From positions 310,001-374,000 of the forward strand of contig CAIRYG010000011.1 of the NCBI GenBank assembly GCA_903882745.1: DNA of 64,000 nucleotides. The letters run 5' to 3'. This DNA comes from an uncultured Gemmatimonadota bacterium. GTDB lineage: Bacteria > Gemmatimonadota > Gemmatimonadetes > Gemmatimonadales > Gemmatimonadaceae. The translations under genes were made by a program, and so were the position numbers. How positions within the stretch are numbered: position 1 is the first letter of the stretch; the number at the start of each line of letters is the position of its first letter. Shown here piece after piece: positions 42,789 to 51,935 of the stretch. Below the pieces are notes generated by a model. It ran no database searches. It was not told where the DNA came from and worked only from the letters and a program-made list of their open reading frames with translations.

Positions 42789-43454
42789 GTGTCCTTTCTC
42801 GCCACGGTCCCCATCTTCAAGTCGCTCGACGCGGCCGAACTCGAAAAGTTCGGCGAGCTGTTGCGTGAGAAGAGTTACCCCAAGGGGAGCGTGATTCTGT
42901 TTGAGGACGACCGCGGCGACAGTCTCTTTGTCATTCGATCGGGGCGGGTCAAGGTCGTGTTGGTGGCCGAGGACGGGCGCGAAGTGATTTTGGGGATTCT
43001 CGGAGTGGGAGAACACTTCGGCGAGCTCTCGCTGATCGACGATCAGCCCCGCTCGGCACATGTGATTGCCATGGAGGACGCCACCCTGCTCGTGCTACGA
43101 CGCGACGATTTCCGTCGTCGCGTCGAGGCGAGCCCGGCGGTGGCCTGGTCGTTGCTCACCGAGCTGTCGCGTCGGCTGCGGCGCGCCGACGGGAAAATCG
43201 GCTCGCTCGTCTTGCTCGACGTGCCCGGCCGGATCGCGCGTATGTTGCTCGACTCCGCCGAGGAGAGCGGCGGGCCACAGATTGATAAGCCCATCACGCA
43301 TCAGACCATCGCGCAGGTGATTGGCGCGAGTCGCGAGACGGTGTCGCGGGCCATGCGCGGATTTCAGGATGCGGGGTGGATTGCCGTCGAGCGGCGCCGC
43401 ATCCGCCTCACCGATCCGGCCGCGCTCGAACGACGCGCCTTACAGCGAGGCTGA
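42789..43454 (+). CDS. Crp/Fnr-family transcriptional regulator
   Basis: The 221-aa regulator has an N-terminal cyclic-nucleotide-binding-like beta barrel (about 10-125, with G-E-H-F-G-E-L-S-L-I-D and P-R-S-A-H) and a C-terminal winged helix. The recognition helix is A-S-R-E-T-V-S-R-A-M-R near 178-188. The F-G-E-L-S and R-S-A elements resemble a cAMP-type phosphate cassette, so nucleotide binding is possible, and the FNR cysteines are absent. GTG start. It lies behind a palindromic promoter and ahead of an MBL-fold hydrolase gene. Confidence 0.92.
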   Translation: MSFLATVPIFKSLDAAELEKFGELLREKSYPKGSVILFEDDRGDSLFVIRSGRVKVVLVAEDGREVILGILGVGEHFGELSLIDDQPRSAHVIAMEDATLLVLRRDDFRRRVEASPAVAWSLLTELSRRLRRADGKIGSLVLLDVPGRIARMLLDSAEESGGPQIDKPITHQTIAQVIGASRETVSRAMRGFQDAGWIAVERRRIRLTDPAALERRALQRG

Positions 43455-43551
43455 CCGTGATTCCTCTTGCATCGCATCAGCGATTGGCGATCTTCCGCCT
43501 CTCGAGCCCCCACCGTGCGGACCTCCGCGGCGGTGTGACAAGGATTGATTC

Positions 43552-44427
43552 ATGACGTTACGGGTGACCTTCTGGGGCACGCGCGGGTCTATTGCGAGCC
43601 CCGGAGCGACGACGGTGCGCTATGGCGGCAACACGCCATCCATCGAACTGCGCACCGAAGCCGACTGGCTGGTGATTCTCGACGCGGGCACGGGGATTCG
43701 TGCGCTGGGCAACAAGCTGCTCGCGCAGGCCAACGGGAAGCTCATTGCGGGCGACATTTTTCTCACGCACGCGCACTGGGATCATATCCAGGGCCTCCCC
43801 TTCTTCGCGCCGATCTTTCAGGGCGGAAATCACTTTACGATTTGGGGCTCGGCTGCACTGCAGACGAGCATCGATCGCGTGGTGCGCGACCAGATGAACC
43901 CGGTCGTGTTCCCCGTCGCCTTTGATGACCTCAGCGCCTCGATTGATTTTCGGAAGATTCACGAGGGCGACGTCTGCACCGGCACCGGGTATGAGGTGAC
44001 GGCAATGGACGTGCAGCACCCCGGCGGGGCACTCGCGTACCGCTTTACCGAGACGGGACATTCCGATCGCGCATTCGTCTACGTATCGGATAACGAGCTC
44101 CAGCCGCACGAGCGGTACGGAACCCCCGCGGGATGGCGCGACAAGCTGGTGGCGTTCGCCCGGTCGGCGACCGTGCTGGTGCACGACACGACGTACACGA
44201 CCGAGGAATATGCGAGTCACCGCGGCTGGGGGCACTCGACCTACCGCGATGGTGTGGAGTTAGCGCTCGAGGCGGGAGTCGAAACGCTGGTGCTGTTTCA
44301 TCACGAGCCGCGACGCACAGACGACCAGCTCGACGCAGAGGTCGACGCCTGTCGGGCGATGGTGCAGGAACGTGGGGGCACATTGCAGGTGATGGCCGCC
44401 GCCGAAGGTCTCACACTGACGGTCTAA
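43552..44427 (+). CDS. MBL-fold metallo-hydrolase (RNase Z / class II phosphodiesterase-like)
   Basis: The 291-aa protein begins with F-W-G-T-R-G-S and R-Y-G-G-N-T-P-S, then I-L-D-A-G-T-G and the metal motif T-H-A-H-W-D-H, followed by later His residues (V-Q-H-P and V-H-D-T-T). This subgroup resembles RNase Z and cAMP-phosphodiesterase-like hydrolases rather than beta-lactamases. The substrate is unknown. AAGGA 8 bases upstream supports the ATG at 43552. Being next to a Crp/Fnr-type regulator invites a cyclic-nucleotide link, but nothing in the sequence proves it. Confidence 0.88.
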   Translation: MTLRVTFWGTRGSIASPGATTVRYGGNTPSIELRTEADWLVILDAGTGIRALGNKLLAQANGKLIAGDIFLTHAHWDHIQGLPFFAPIFQGGNHFTIWGSAALQTSIDRVVRDQMNPVVFPVAFDDLSASIDFRKIHEGDVCTGTGYEVTAMDVQHPGGALAYRFTETGHSDRAFVYVSDNELQPHERYGTPAGWRDKLVAFARSATVLVHDTTYTTEEYASHRGWGHSTYRDGVELALEAGVETLVLFHHEPRRTDDQLDAEVDACRAMVQERGGTLQVMAAAEGLTLTV

Positions 44428-44452
44428 GCTCTACTTCTTGAGGAGGGTCCAG

Positions 44453-45151
44453 ATGAAGCGTTCCACCATGTTGTCGATGATTGGTAGCCTCGCGCTGTTT
44501 GGCGGAGCATTGCAGGCACAGGGCAAGCCGGGGCTTGGCCTCCTGCCCTTCACGAATAGCGCCACCGGCAAGTCGCACGACGAGCTCGCCCCGTTGGCGA
44601 AGGGCTTGGCCGATATGGCCATCGAAGAACTGCTGCCGAATCCGAGCCTGCGCATCGTCGAGCGTGACCAGATGAACAAGATCATGGAGGAGCAGAAGCT
44701 CTCCGCCGACGGCACCGTGGATCCGTCGACCGTGATCAAGCTCGGCAAGATCGTGGCGGCCAAGTACATGCTCACCGGCGCCTACATCACCATGGGAAAC
44801 TCGCTCGTACTCACGATGAAGGCATTCAGCGTGGAGACGTCGGAGATTGTCTGGACGGGGAGCGTCACCGGAAAGACGGACAATATTTTGGTGCTGATCA
44901 ACCAGCTCGCGTCGAAGGCGACGAAGGGACTCAACCTGCCGCCGCTCTCGCCGGTACAGGAGCAGGCGCAACAGGCCAAGGCCGAGCGCATCAAGCTGCC
45001 GTTGCAGGAGGCCTTGAAATTCGCCCGCGCACTGGATGCCAAGGATGCCGGCAAGAAGGACGAAGCCGTCGCGCTCTTTAATCAGGTGCTGGACAAGTTC
45101 CCAGAATACGAACTCGCCAAGAAGGAAAAGGCGTCGATCAGCGGTAAGTAA
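44453..45151 (+). CDS. CsgG-family exported protein
   Basis: The 232-aa protein has a signal peptide (about 1-23, G-G-A-L-Q-A-Q). A CsgG-type domain (about 25-170) follows, with L-L-P-F-T-N-S, R-I-V-E-R-D-Q-M-N-K-I-M-E-E-Q-K and the A-A-K-Y-M-L-T-G-A-Y strand. The C-terminal helices (about 175-232) look like one TPR-like repeat. CsgG is the curli export channel, but this group includes many soluble periplasmic relatives (FlgO/LpoB-like), and no curli genes are nearby. AGGAGG at 44441-44446 supports ATG 44453. Confidence 0.87.
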   Translation: MKRSTMLSMIGSLALFGGALQAQGKPGLGLLPFTNSATGKSHDELAPLAKGLADMAIEELLPNPSLRIVERDQMNKIMEEQKLSADGTVDPSTVIKLGKIVAAKYMLTGAYITMGNSLVLTMKAFSVETSEIVWTGSVTGKTDNILVLINQLASKATKGLNLPPLSPVQEQAQQAKAERIKLPLQEALKFARALDAKDAGKKDEAVALFNQVLDKFPEYELAKKEKASISGK

Positions 45152-45160
45152 GTGTCAGAT

Positions 45161-45199
45161 CGAATGCGCCGGCCTCCCGTTGGGACGCCGGCGCATTCG
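45161..45199 (+). terminator. Long hairpin after the CsgG-family gene
   Basis: CGAATGCGCCGGC (45161-45173) pairs perfectly with GCCGGCGCATTCG (45187-45199), 13 bp, with CCC/GGG also able to pair in the loop. There is no T run after it, so it may be a factor-assisted terminator or an mRNA stabiliser. A smaller hairpin (ACACC/GGTGT, 45205-45219) follows before the HD-GYP gene. Confidence 0.6.
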
Positions 45200-45231
45200 C
45201 AATTACACCCCATTGGTGTGAGATTCTACGC

Positions 45232-47244
45232 GTGCTGACGCCGTTGATGCATGTCCCCGAGGGCTGGGCGATCCCAGCACTTGACCAGCTGGCCGCCGCA
45301 GGGCGCGCCGAGGTGGTGCGAACGAGCGCGCTCCCACACCCCGACACGCTGCATCACGACCGCGCACATGTCGTACTGGTGCCGATCGACCACGCCACCG
45401 AAACGACGCTTGCGCCCCTCGCCGATCTCGCGGGCATCATCTGTCTCACCCCGGCCGCTGCCAATTCCCACGGAGTTGCGTCCTCCGCGGTGGAGGGGCT
45501 GCTGTCGGGTCTCGTCGCAGCGGATGCACCGGCCGACAGCGCGCGCCTCACACTCCGCGCCGCCCTCCGACACGCAACGGCGCTCCTTGCCGCACGTCGA
45601 TCGCGCGATGCGCGGGAATCACGCGATGCGCGCGATGCGCGAGAGTCGCGCGAAGCAGGCGATGTGCGCGAACTCGCACGAGTCGGGGTGGCGCTCTCAA
45701 CCGAACGTGACCTCGACACACTCCTGCGTTTGATCCTCACGCAGGCACGCCGGATCGCCTGCGCCGACGCGGGATCCCTGTCACTGGTGATGCCGCATCC
45801 TGACGGCCCGTCGACACTCGTGTTCAAGCTGACGCAGAACCATAGTCTCCCCGAGCTCCCGCGCACGGAGTTCGAGGTGGCGATCGACAGCACCTCGCTG
45901 GCAGGACACTGCGCGGTGGAGCGTGAGACGCTGGTGATTGACGACGTGTACGATATCCCGGGCGACGTCCCTTACCGGTTTAACCGCGCCATCGACGCAC
46001 GCACGGGCTACCGCACGCAATCGGTACTGGTGATCCCGATGCAGACGCACTTGCAAGAAGTCGTCGGGGTGCTGCAACTGATCAACCGGAAGCGGAACGC
46101 CGACACACGACTCACGAGCGAAGCGGACGTCGCACGCGAGGTGATTCCCTTTGACGCCCGCGCCGTGGAGATGGTTGAAGCCCTCGCCTCGCAGGCGGCG
46201 GTGGCGATCGAGAACAGCCGGCTCTACGAGGACATCGAGCGGCTCTTCGAAGGCTTTGTCACGGCCGCGGTCACCGCCATCGAGTCGCGAGACCCGGCGA
46301 CCAGTGGACACTCCTGGCGCGTGGCGACGCTGACCTGTGCGCTCGCGGAAGCGGTGGATCGCGGCGGCACGGGGATCTATCGCGACACGACATTCACCCG
46401 CGATCAGTTGCGCGAGATACGCTACGCCGGGCTCCTCCACGATTTCGGCAAGGTCGGCGTCCGTGAGCAAGTGCTCGTCAAGCAGAAGAAGCTCTATCCC
46501 GGCGATCTCGCGGTCGTGAAGCAGCGCGTGCAGTTGCTCCAGCAACGCGCGGATCTGGTGTTCGAACGCGAGCGCGCCGAGTTCTTGTATCACCAAGGGC
46601 GCGACGGGTATGCAGATGCCCTCGACCGATTCGACAGCACCCGGCGCGCAGAGCGCGACAGACTCCAGCACTTTCTGCAGGTGATCGTCGAGGCCAACGA
46701 GCCCACTGTGGTTCGCGAAGGGAGCTTCGACGAACTGCGTGCCATCAATGCCCAGACGTACCTGGACAGCGATGGCGTGGAACGGCCGCTCCTCGACGAG
46801 AACGAGCTGCGCTTCCTGATGATCACCCGCGGAACGCTCGACGACGCGGAGCGCCGAGAAATCGAATCGCACGTGACGCATACGTTCCGGTTCCTCGACC
46901 AGATTCCCTGGACCGCGGCCCTCAAAGGCGTTCCCACGATCGCCCACGGCCATCACGAGAAACTCGATGGCACGGGCTATCCTCGGCAGCTCGCCGCCGA
47001 TGCGATTCCCGTGCAGACGCGCATGATGACGATCTCCGACATCTACGACGCGTTGACGGCGCGGGATCGCCCCTACAAGCCCGCGGTGCCTCTAGATCGG
47101 GCGCTTGGGATTCTGCGCGACGAAGCCGCACGCGGAGCACTCGATGCGGTCTTGCTCGACACATTCGTCGAGGCGCGGATTTTTGAGTCCGTTCGGGAGG
47201 ACGTCGAAAAGCGGCGGTCGGGTTTCACGCAGCAGCACCCATAA
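45232..47244 (+). CDS. GAF and HD-GYP domain phosphohydrolase
   Basis: The 670-aa protein has a possible degenerate receiver-like region (about 1-120), a charged Ser-Arg-Asp-Ala-Arg repeat linker (about 123-145) and a GAF domain (about 150-335). An HD-GYP-type domain (about 340-640) follows. The metal and substrate residues are present: H360, H403-D404, K407, H547, H574/H575, D603, and the signature H-H-E-K-L-D-G-T-G-Y-P at 574-584. About 100 extra residues (about 435-535) split the domain between K-Q-K-K-L-Y-P-G and T-R-G-T-L-D. HD-GYP enzymes hydrolyse cyclic di-GMP; the insert makes the exact activity uncertain. Confidence 0.9.
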   Translation: MLTPLMHVPEGWAIPALDQLAAAGRAEVVRTSALPHPDTLHHDRAHVVLVPIDHATETTLAPLADLAGIICLTPAAANSHGVASSAVEGLLSGLVAADAPADSARLTLRAALRHATALLAARRSRDARESRDARDARESREAGDVRELARVGVALSTERDLDTLLRLILTQARRIACADAGSLSLVMPHPDGPSTLVFKLTQNHSLPELPRTEFEVAIDSTSLAGHCAVERETLVIDDVYDIPGDVPYRFNRAIDARTGYRTQSVLVIPMQTHLQEVVGVLQLINRKRNADTRLTSEADVAREVIPFDARAVEMVEALASQAAVAIENSRLYEDIERLFEGFVTAAVTAIESRDPATSGHSWRVATLTCALAEAVDRGGTGIYRDTTFTRDQLREIRYAGLLHDFGKVGVREQVLVKQKKLYPGDLAVVKQRVQLLQQRADLVFERERAEFLYHQGRDGYADALDRFDSTRRAERDRLQHFLQVIVEANEPTVVREGSFDELRAINAQTYLDSDGVERPLLDENELRFLMITRGTLDDAERREIESHVTHTFRFLDQIPWTAALKGVPTIAHGHHEKLDGTGYPRQLAADAIPVQTRMMTISDIYDALTARDRPYKPAVPLDRALGILRDEAARGALDAVLLDTFVEARIFESVREDVEKRRSGFTQQHP

Positions 47245-47257
47245 CGCCGCTGCCCGA

Positions 47258-48802
47258 TCAGGGACTCCCCCACCCGCCACCACCGGGGGTCTCGAGCGTC
47301 ACCACATCACCGGGCTTCAGCTCCATGCGGCATTTGGCGGGAATCGCCGTGCCGTTCAGGAGGTTCCGCCCGGTGGCACCGTCCTTGCCCCCCGACGCCC
47401 CCTTGGGGCCGCGCGAGCGGCGTTCGGTGAGCAACGTCACCGTACACGGTTCATGCACCTCATAGCTGCGCACCACGCCGTCGCCACCGCGGTGCTGCCC
47501 CGCCCCGCCTGACCCGCGGCGCACGGCGTACTCCGTGATGCGGATCGGGTAACTCCGCTCGAGCGACTCAATCGGCGTGTTGCGCGTGTTGCTCATGCCC
47601 ACGTGCACAGCGCTCGGCCCATCCCCGTGCGCGCTCGCGCCCTGACCGCCGCCGAGTGTCTCGTAAAAGGTCCATCCGCGCCCGCCGAAGGTGATGTTGT
47701 TCATCGTGCCCTGCCCCTGCGCAATTGTGGGCAGTCCGGCGTCGGCCAGCGCGGCAAAAATCAGATCGGTCACGCGTTGCGACGTCTCAACATTTCCAGC
47801 CGCGACCGCAGAGGGCCACTTGGCGTTCAGGAAACAATCGTCCGGCGTCTGTATGGTGATCGGGCGTGCAATGCCTTCGTTGGTCGGCACGTCGTCTGCC
47901 ATCAAGGACCGCAACACGAACATCGACGCTGAACGGGTGACCGCGATTGGGCAATTCAGATTGCCGCGCACGCGCGCCGACGTGCCGGTGAAATCGAGAT
48001 GTAGCGTGCCGGCTGTGATCGTCGCGGTGACAGCCAGTGGAATGGGTTGGTCAGACACACCATCCCCCTCGAGAATATCCTCGGCGTGCCCCGTCACGGA
48101 GCCGAACTCGAGCAGCCGCGCGGTGGCGCGCCGCGCGGTATAGCTCAGCAGCGCATCACACCCTGCCGCGAGTCGCTCGGCGCCCTCGCGTGCGACCAAC
48201 GTGCGCCAGCCAGCGGCACCGGCCGCGCAGGCGCTTCGCTGTGCGGCGAGATCACCGCGCCGTTCTTCTGGCGTTCGCACGTTTGCGAGGATGAGCTCGA
48301 GAATTGCTTCGTCGAGTACCCCGCGCCGCACTAGGCGAATCGGCGGGAGAATCAGCCCCTCTTGCACGAGCTCCGTGGCGCCCTGCGGCATCGAACCTGG
48401 GCTCATCCCGCCGACGTCGGCATGATGCGCGCGCACGGCGGCGTAGCCGGCAATCGCACCATCGATGTCGATGGCTTCGACCAAGGTGAGGTCGGGGAGG
48501 TGCGACCCCCCGTGGAACGGACTGTTCAAGATGAACACGTCACCGGGGGCCGGATTCCGCTCACGGACCGCACGCACCGACTCGGGCATCGCGCCAAGGT
48601 GCACGGGAATGTGCGCGGCCTGCGCAACCATGCGTCCTTCCGCATCGAACAGCGCGGAGGAGGCATCGCGGCGCTCACGAATGTTCGGCGAGAGCGACCC
48701 GCGCTCCAACACGGTGCCCATTTCTTCGGCGATCATGGCCACCGCGTTGGCCATCACCGCGAGATCGAGCGGATCGAAGGTCGGACGACTCGTGGGGCTC
48801 AT
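47258..48802 (-). CDS. Hydantoinase B/oxoprolinase family protein
   Basis: The 514-aa protein is the B subunit type of ATP-dependent hydantoinase/5-oxoprolinase/acetone carboxylase-like enzymes. It has the family start D-P-L-D-L-A-V-M-A-N-A, the early S-P-N-I-R-E-R-R-D-A-S-S-A-L-F-D block and the Gly-rich C terminus T-P-G-G-G-G-W-G. ATG 48802 overlaps the A subunit stop (ATGA). The ring amide substrate cannot be told. Its stop lies 13 bases from the convergent HD-GYP stop. Confidence 0.93.
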   Translation of the reverse strand: MSPTSRPTFDPLDLAVMANAVAMIAEEMGTVLERGSLSPNIRERRDASSALFDAEGRMVAQAAHIPVHLGAMPESVRAVRERNPAPGDVFILNSPFHGGSHLPDLTLVEAIDIDGAIAGYAAVRAHHADVGGMSPGSMPQGATELVQEGLILPPIRLVRRGVLDEAILELILANVRTPEERRGDLAAQRSACAAGAAGWRTLVAREGAERLAAGCDALLSYTARRATARLLEFGSVTGHAEDILEGDGVSDQPIPLAVTATITAGTLHLDFTGTSARVRGNLNCPIAVTRSASMFVLRSLMADDVPTNEGIARPITIQTPDDCFLNAKWPSAVAAGNVETSQRVTDLIFAALADAGLPTIAQGQGTMNNITFGGRGWTFYETLGGGQGASAHGDGPSAVHVGMSNTRNTPIESLERSYPIRITEYAVRRGSGGAGQHRGGDGVVRSYEVHEPCTVTLLTERRSRGPKGASGGKDGATGRNLLNGTAIPAKCRMELKPGDVVTLETPGGGGWGSP

Positions 48803-50688
48803 ACGCGCTCCAGCAGCCAACCGCCGACCGGGAGTGGACGTGCCACCCATGCGTCGGCGACGACCATCGTGGCATCGGGAAGGGTGACAACCGCAGGGCC
48901 TGGCACCTCGTGCTGCGAGGGGGCGGGCGGCGCGAACTGTACGGGAACCGGCGTGCCCGATACCGCAACGCGCACCGCAACGACCTCCACGGGGCGGTCG
49001 AGAGTGAATCCATAGCGCGTGTGGTGAAGCGCTGAAAAACGTTCAGCCAACATGATGCCATCATCGTCGGGCGTCGTGGTCACGTCGAGCTCGTGCCCCT
49101 GCCCGGCATACCGCACCCGTGCCGTCCACTGTGCGCGATGTTCGGCTGAGCCCACCGGCCCCGCCTCAACGACCAGGCGCTTGAGCAGCGCGGGCCAGTC
49201 AAGCCCCGAGATGCTGAGCGCCAACTGCATCACACTGGCGGCCGCCTCGCGACGCTCTGGCGCGATCGCGAGCCCAAGCGCGCTGAGCACGCCGGCGTGC
49301 GGCGGCACAAGGATTGTGCGCATGCCGAGGAGGTCCGCCAGGGCACAGGCGTGCAGTGGACCGCCCCCGCCAAAGGCGAGGAGTGCACAGGAGCGCGGAT
49401 CGATACCGCGCTCCACGCTGACGCGGCGCAGCGCGCGGGCCATTTCGGCATCGGCAATCGCAATGATGGCCGATGCCGTCCGTGTGGCATCGGTTCCCAA
49501 GCGCTCCGCGAGATCGGCAATCGCAGCGCGCGCAGCCTCGGCATTGATGCGCACACCCCCTGACAGCTGGGCAGCGTCGAGGCGTCCGAGCGCGATGTGC
49601 GCGTCGGTCACGGTGGGAACCGTTCCCCCACGGCCAAAGGCGACCGGCCCCGGCACGGCACCCGCGCTGCGCGGCCCCACACGGAGCGCACCGCCATCAT
49701 CGATCCAGGCAATACTTCCGCCGCCAGCACTGACGGTCTCGACCAGCACCCGCGGCAAGGCAATGGGCACCCCCGCCACGCTGCCACCGGGCTCAACCAA
49801 GGGCTCGCCGTCGAGGATCAGCCCTGCGTCGGCACTGGTACCGCCAATATCGATAGTCAGGGCGCGCTGCAGCCCGGCCGCACGCAACACGGCCGCCGCG
49901 CCAACCACGCCACCCGCGGGCCCAGAGAGCGCGAGTGCGGCCGCGGTCTGCGAGGCTTCAATCGCCGTTCGCATGCCGCCACCCGAGGTCATCACATTCG
50001 GCGCGGGATACCCGCCGACCGCCAGACGCGCCGACAAATGTTCGAGATAGGTGGCAACGCGCGGACGCGCATAGCCTTCCGCAACAGCTGTGGCCGTCCG
50101 TTCGTACTCGCGAATCTCCGGAAGCACCGCGGACGAACAGACCACGGGAATCTCGGGGAGGCGCGCGCGAAGGAACGTGGCGAGCATCAGTTCAGCCGAC
50201 GGGTCTTCGTACGAGTGCAACAAACTGACAACCACAATCTCAGGATTCAACGCCGCCACCGCCTCCGCCACGCGTAACGCTTCGGCGTCGAGCAGTGGGG
50301 TGCGAACGCCGTCGGGGGTGCGCCGCTCCTGCACCGCAATCACGCGCTCAGGCGGAACAAGCGCGGGCGGATGTTGCGTGGTGAGATCGTAGAGCGACGC
50401 CCGCTCCTGCCGCCGCAGCTCGAGCAGATCGGTGGCGTGCTCCGTGGCACAGAGCACCACGCGCGCGCCGCGTCGTTCGAGCAGCAAGTTGGTCACCACG
50501 GTGGTGCCATGCGCCACCCGTTCGATGGCGGGACCACCGGCCCCCAGTGCGTTGAGTGCCGCCGCAACACCCTGGCTCTGGTCGGACGGCGTGGACAGGA
50601 CCTTCCGCGTCTCCACAAAGCCGTCGCCGCGCACGGCGACCAGGTCGGTAAAGGTACCACCAACGTCGATGCCTACCGAGATACTCAT
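48799..50688 (-). CDS. Hydantoinase A/oxoprolinase family protein
   Basis: The 629-aa ASKHA-fold subunit binds ATP and activates the amide. It starts S-V-G-I-D-V-G-G-T-F-T-D-L, the phosphate-1 loop, and keeps A-H-G-T-T-V-V-T-N, D-I-G-G-T-S-A-D near 277 and F-G-G-G-G-P-L-H-A near 428. With the B gene it should form a heteromeric ring-opening enzyme. It is coupled to DUF4105 upstream and hydantoinase B downstream by 4-base overlaps. Confidence 0.94.
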   Translation of the reverse strand: MSISVGIDVGGTFTDLVAVRGDGFVETRKVLSTPSDQSQGVAAALNALGAGGPAIERVAHGTTVVTNLLLERRGARVVLCATEHATDLLELRRQERASLYDLTTQHPPALVPPERVIAVQERRTPDGVRTPLLDAEALRVAEAVAALNPEIVVVSLLHSYEDPSAELMLATFLRARLPEIPVVCSSAVLPEIREYERTATAVAEGYARPRVATYLEHLSARLAVGGYPAPNVMTSGGGMRTAIEASQTAAALALSGPAGGVVGAAAVLRAAGLQRALTIDIGGTSADAGLILDGEPLVEPGGSVAGVPIALPRVLVETVSAGGGSIAWIDDGGALRVGPRSAGAVPGPVAFGRGGTVPTVTDAHIALGRLDAAQLSGGVRINAEAARAAIADLAERLGTDATRTASAIIAIADAEMARALRRVSVERGIDPRSCALLAFGGGGPLHACALADLLGMRTILVPPHAGVLSALGLAIAPERREAAASVMQLALSISGLDWPALLKRLVVEAGPVGSAEHRAQWTARVRYAGQGHELDVTTTPDDDGIMLAERFSALHHTRYGFTLDRPVEVVAVRVAVSGTPVPVQFAPPAPSQHEVPGPAVVTLPDATMVVADAWVARPLPVGGWLLERV

Positions 50689-51935
50689 GTGTGCGATTCC
50701 TTACGAAGCGCCTGTCGAACGAACAGTGCCAGCATCAGGTGTCCCGGCAACAGCATGGCGACGGCAGACCCATTCAACTGCGCCAACGGACCACCAATCG
50801 TGATCACCGCCCCGAGCACCGCAGCAACAGCCGCCGCACTCGTCAGCGCCACCGCGGCAGTTCGCAGGCGGTCTGAGGCCGCACGACGGAACGCGAACGG
50901 CACGACGCAGGCAATCGCAAGTGAGAGCGGCGTGGCAAGCAATAAATTCAAATTGGCGCCCATGAAATAGTGGCGCGAAAACAGTCCGGCGAACAACAGC
51001 AGGCCACCGCTCAGCCCCACGGCTAGGCTCCACACGATGGCGACCGCGACCACCGTCCAGCGCACGGCGACCTTCCTCGCCAGTGCACTGGCCATTGCCA
51101 CGAGGAATATCGCCGCAACGAGCGAACCGATGCGACGCCCCATTGGAATCATCGACGGTGGAGCGATCGCCTCGGCGTACGTCGGATCGCTCACCAGCTT
51201 CACCTCGCGCGCCACGAGGGGCACGAGCGTCCCGTTCGGGCCAGCGACGCGCACCTCACGCAAGAGATCGCGCAATCGCATGGGCACGAACAGTTCTTCC
51301 CATCCGCTGCTCGTTGCATCGGCGCGCGGACCCAGCACGAAATCCATGCCGAGACTCAACTCAGGGAATTCCTTGGCCAGGCGGAGCGTCTCACTTCGAT
51401 ACGACACGCCATGCGCGCGCGACTCGGCGGCTCTTCGAATGGCGCCCCCGACGATGCCATCAATCGCATCACGCACGCGCGTGGAGCAGTTATCCCGATA
51501 GTAGTCGTAGCGGTAGTAGCGATTCTCCTCGCGCTGGTTCCAGTCGAGGAACTTCACGAGCGAATCTTTCTCTGTCGCGCTGAGCGTGAGCTCCTGCTCC
51601 CACACTTCCCGATGCTGCGCCTGATACTCGGCAATGAACGCAGCGCCACTGAAGCCCTGCATCCAGTATTTCGTGTCGCCCGTCAGAAAGCGCTGGATGA
51701 AGTGCGGCTGATCGAACGAGAACATCCCCCAGTTGAACGCCACATCGAGCCCGGTACCGGGGCGCTGCACGCGAATGGCGTTGTGTCCGAAGCGCTCGAA
51801 TACTTCTTCGCCAGGGCCGAAGGTGAGCACCGACACCGTGACGGCCGCACCCGGCGGTGGCCCCTGTGCCGCAGCACCCGACACCGACCCGGCGAACAGG
51901 GCGAGCATGAGTCCAACGACGCGAGACGTCCTCAC
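50685..51935 (-). CDS. DUF4105 membrane protein (Lnb-like periplasmic domain)
   Basis: The 416-aa protein has a signal peptide (about 1-23) and a DUF4105 domain (about 30-260). This carries F-G-H-N-A-I-R-V, F-N-W-G-M-F-S-F and the hallmark Y-R-Y-D-Y-Y-R-D-N-C-S-T-R. The C-terminal part (about 270-410) has four or five hydrophobic segments. The Cys and neighbouring Asp/Asn in R-D-N-C-S resemble a papain-like NlpC/P60-type active site. Its position inside a hydantoinase operon is unexplained. It is linked on both sides by 4-base overlaps. Confidence 0.88.
   Translation of the reverse strand: MRTSRVVGLMLALFAGSVSGAAAQGPPPGAAVTVSVLTFGPGEEVFERFGHNAIRVQRPGTGLDVAFNWGMFSFDQPHFIQRFLTGDTKYWMQGFSGAAFIAEYQAQHREVWEQELTLSATEKDSLVKFLDWNQREENRYYRYDYYRDNCSTRVRDAIDGIVGGAIRRAAESRAHGVSYRSETLRLAKEFPELSLGMDFVLGPRADATSSGWEELFVPMRLRDLLREVRVAGPNGTLVPLVAREVKLVSDPTYAEAIAPPSMIPMGRRIGSLVAAIFLVAMASALARKVAVRWTVVAVAIVWSLAVGLSGGLLLFAGLFSRHYFMGANLNLLLATPLSLAIACVVPFAFRRAASDRLRTAAVALTSAAAVAAVLGAVITIGGPLAQLNGSAVAMLLPGHLMLALFVRQALRKESHT

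Noticed and set aside
44453-45151. CsgG-family gene as evidence of a curli export system
   Set aside because: No csgA, csgB, csgE or csgF-like gene is nearby, and the CsgG fold is shared by many unrelated periplasmic proteins.
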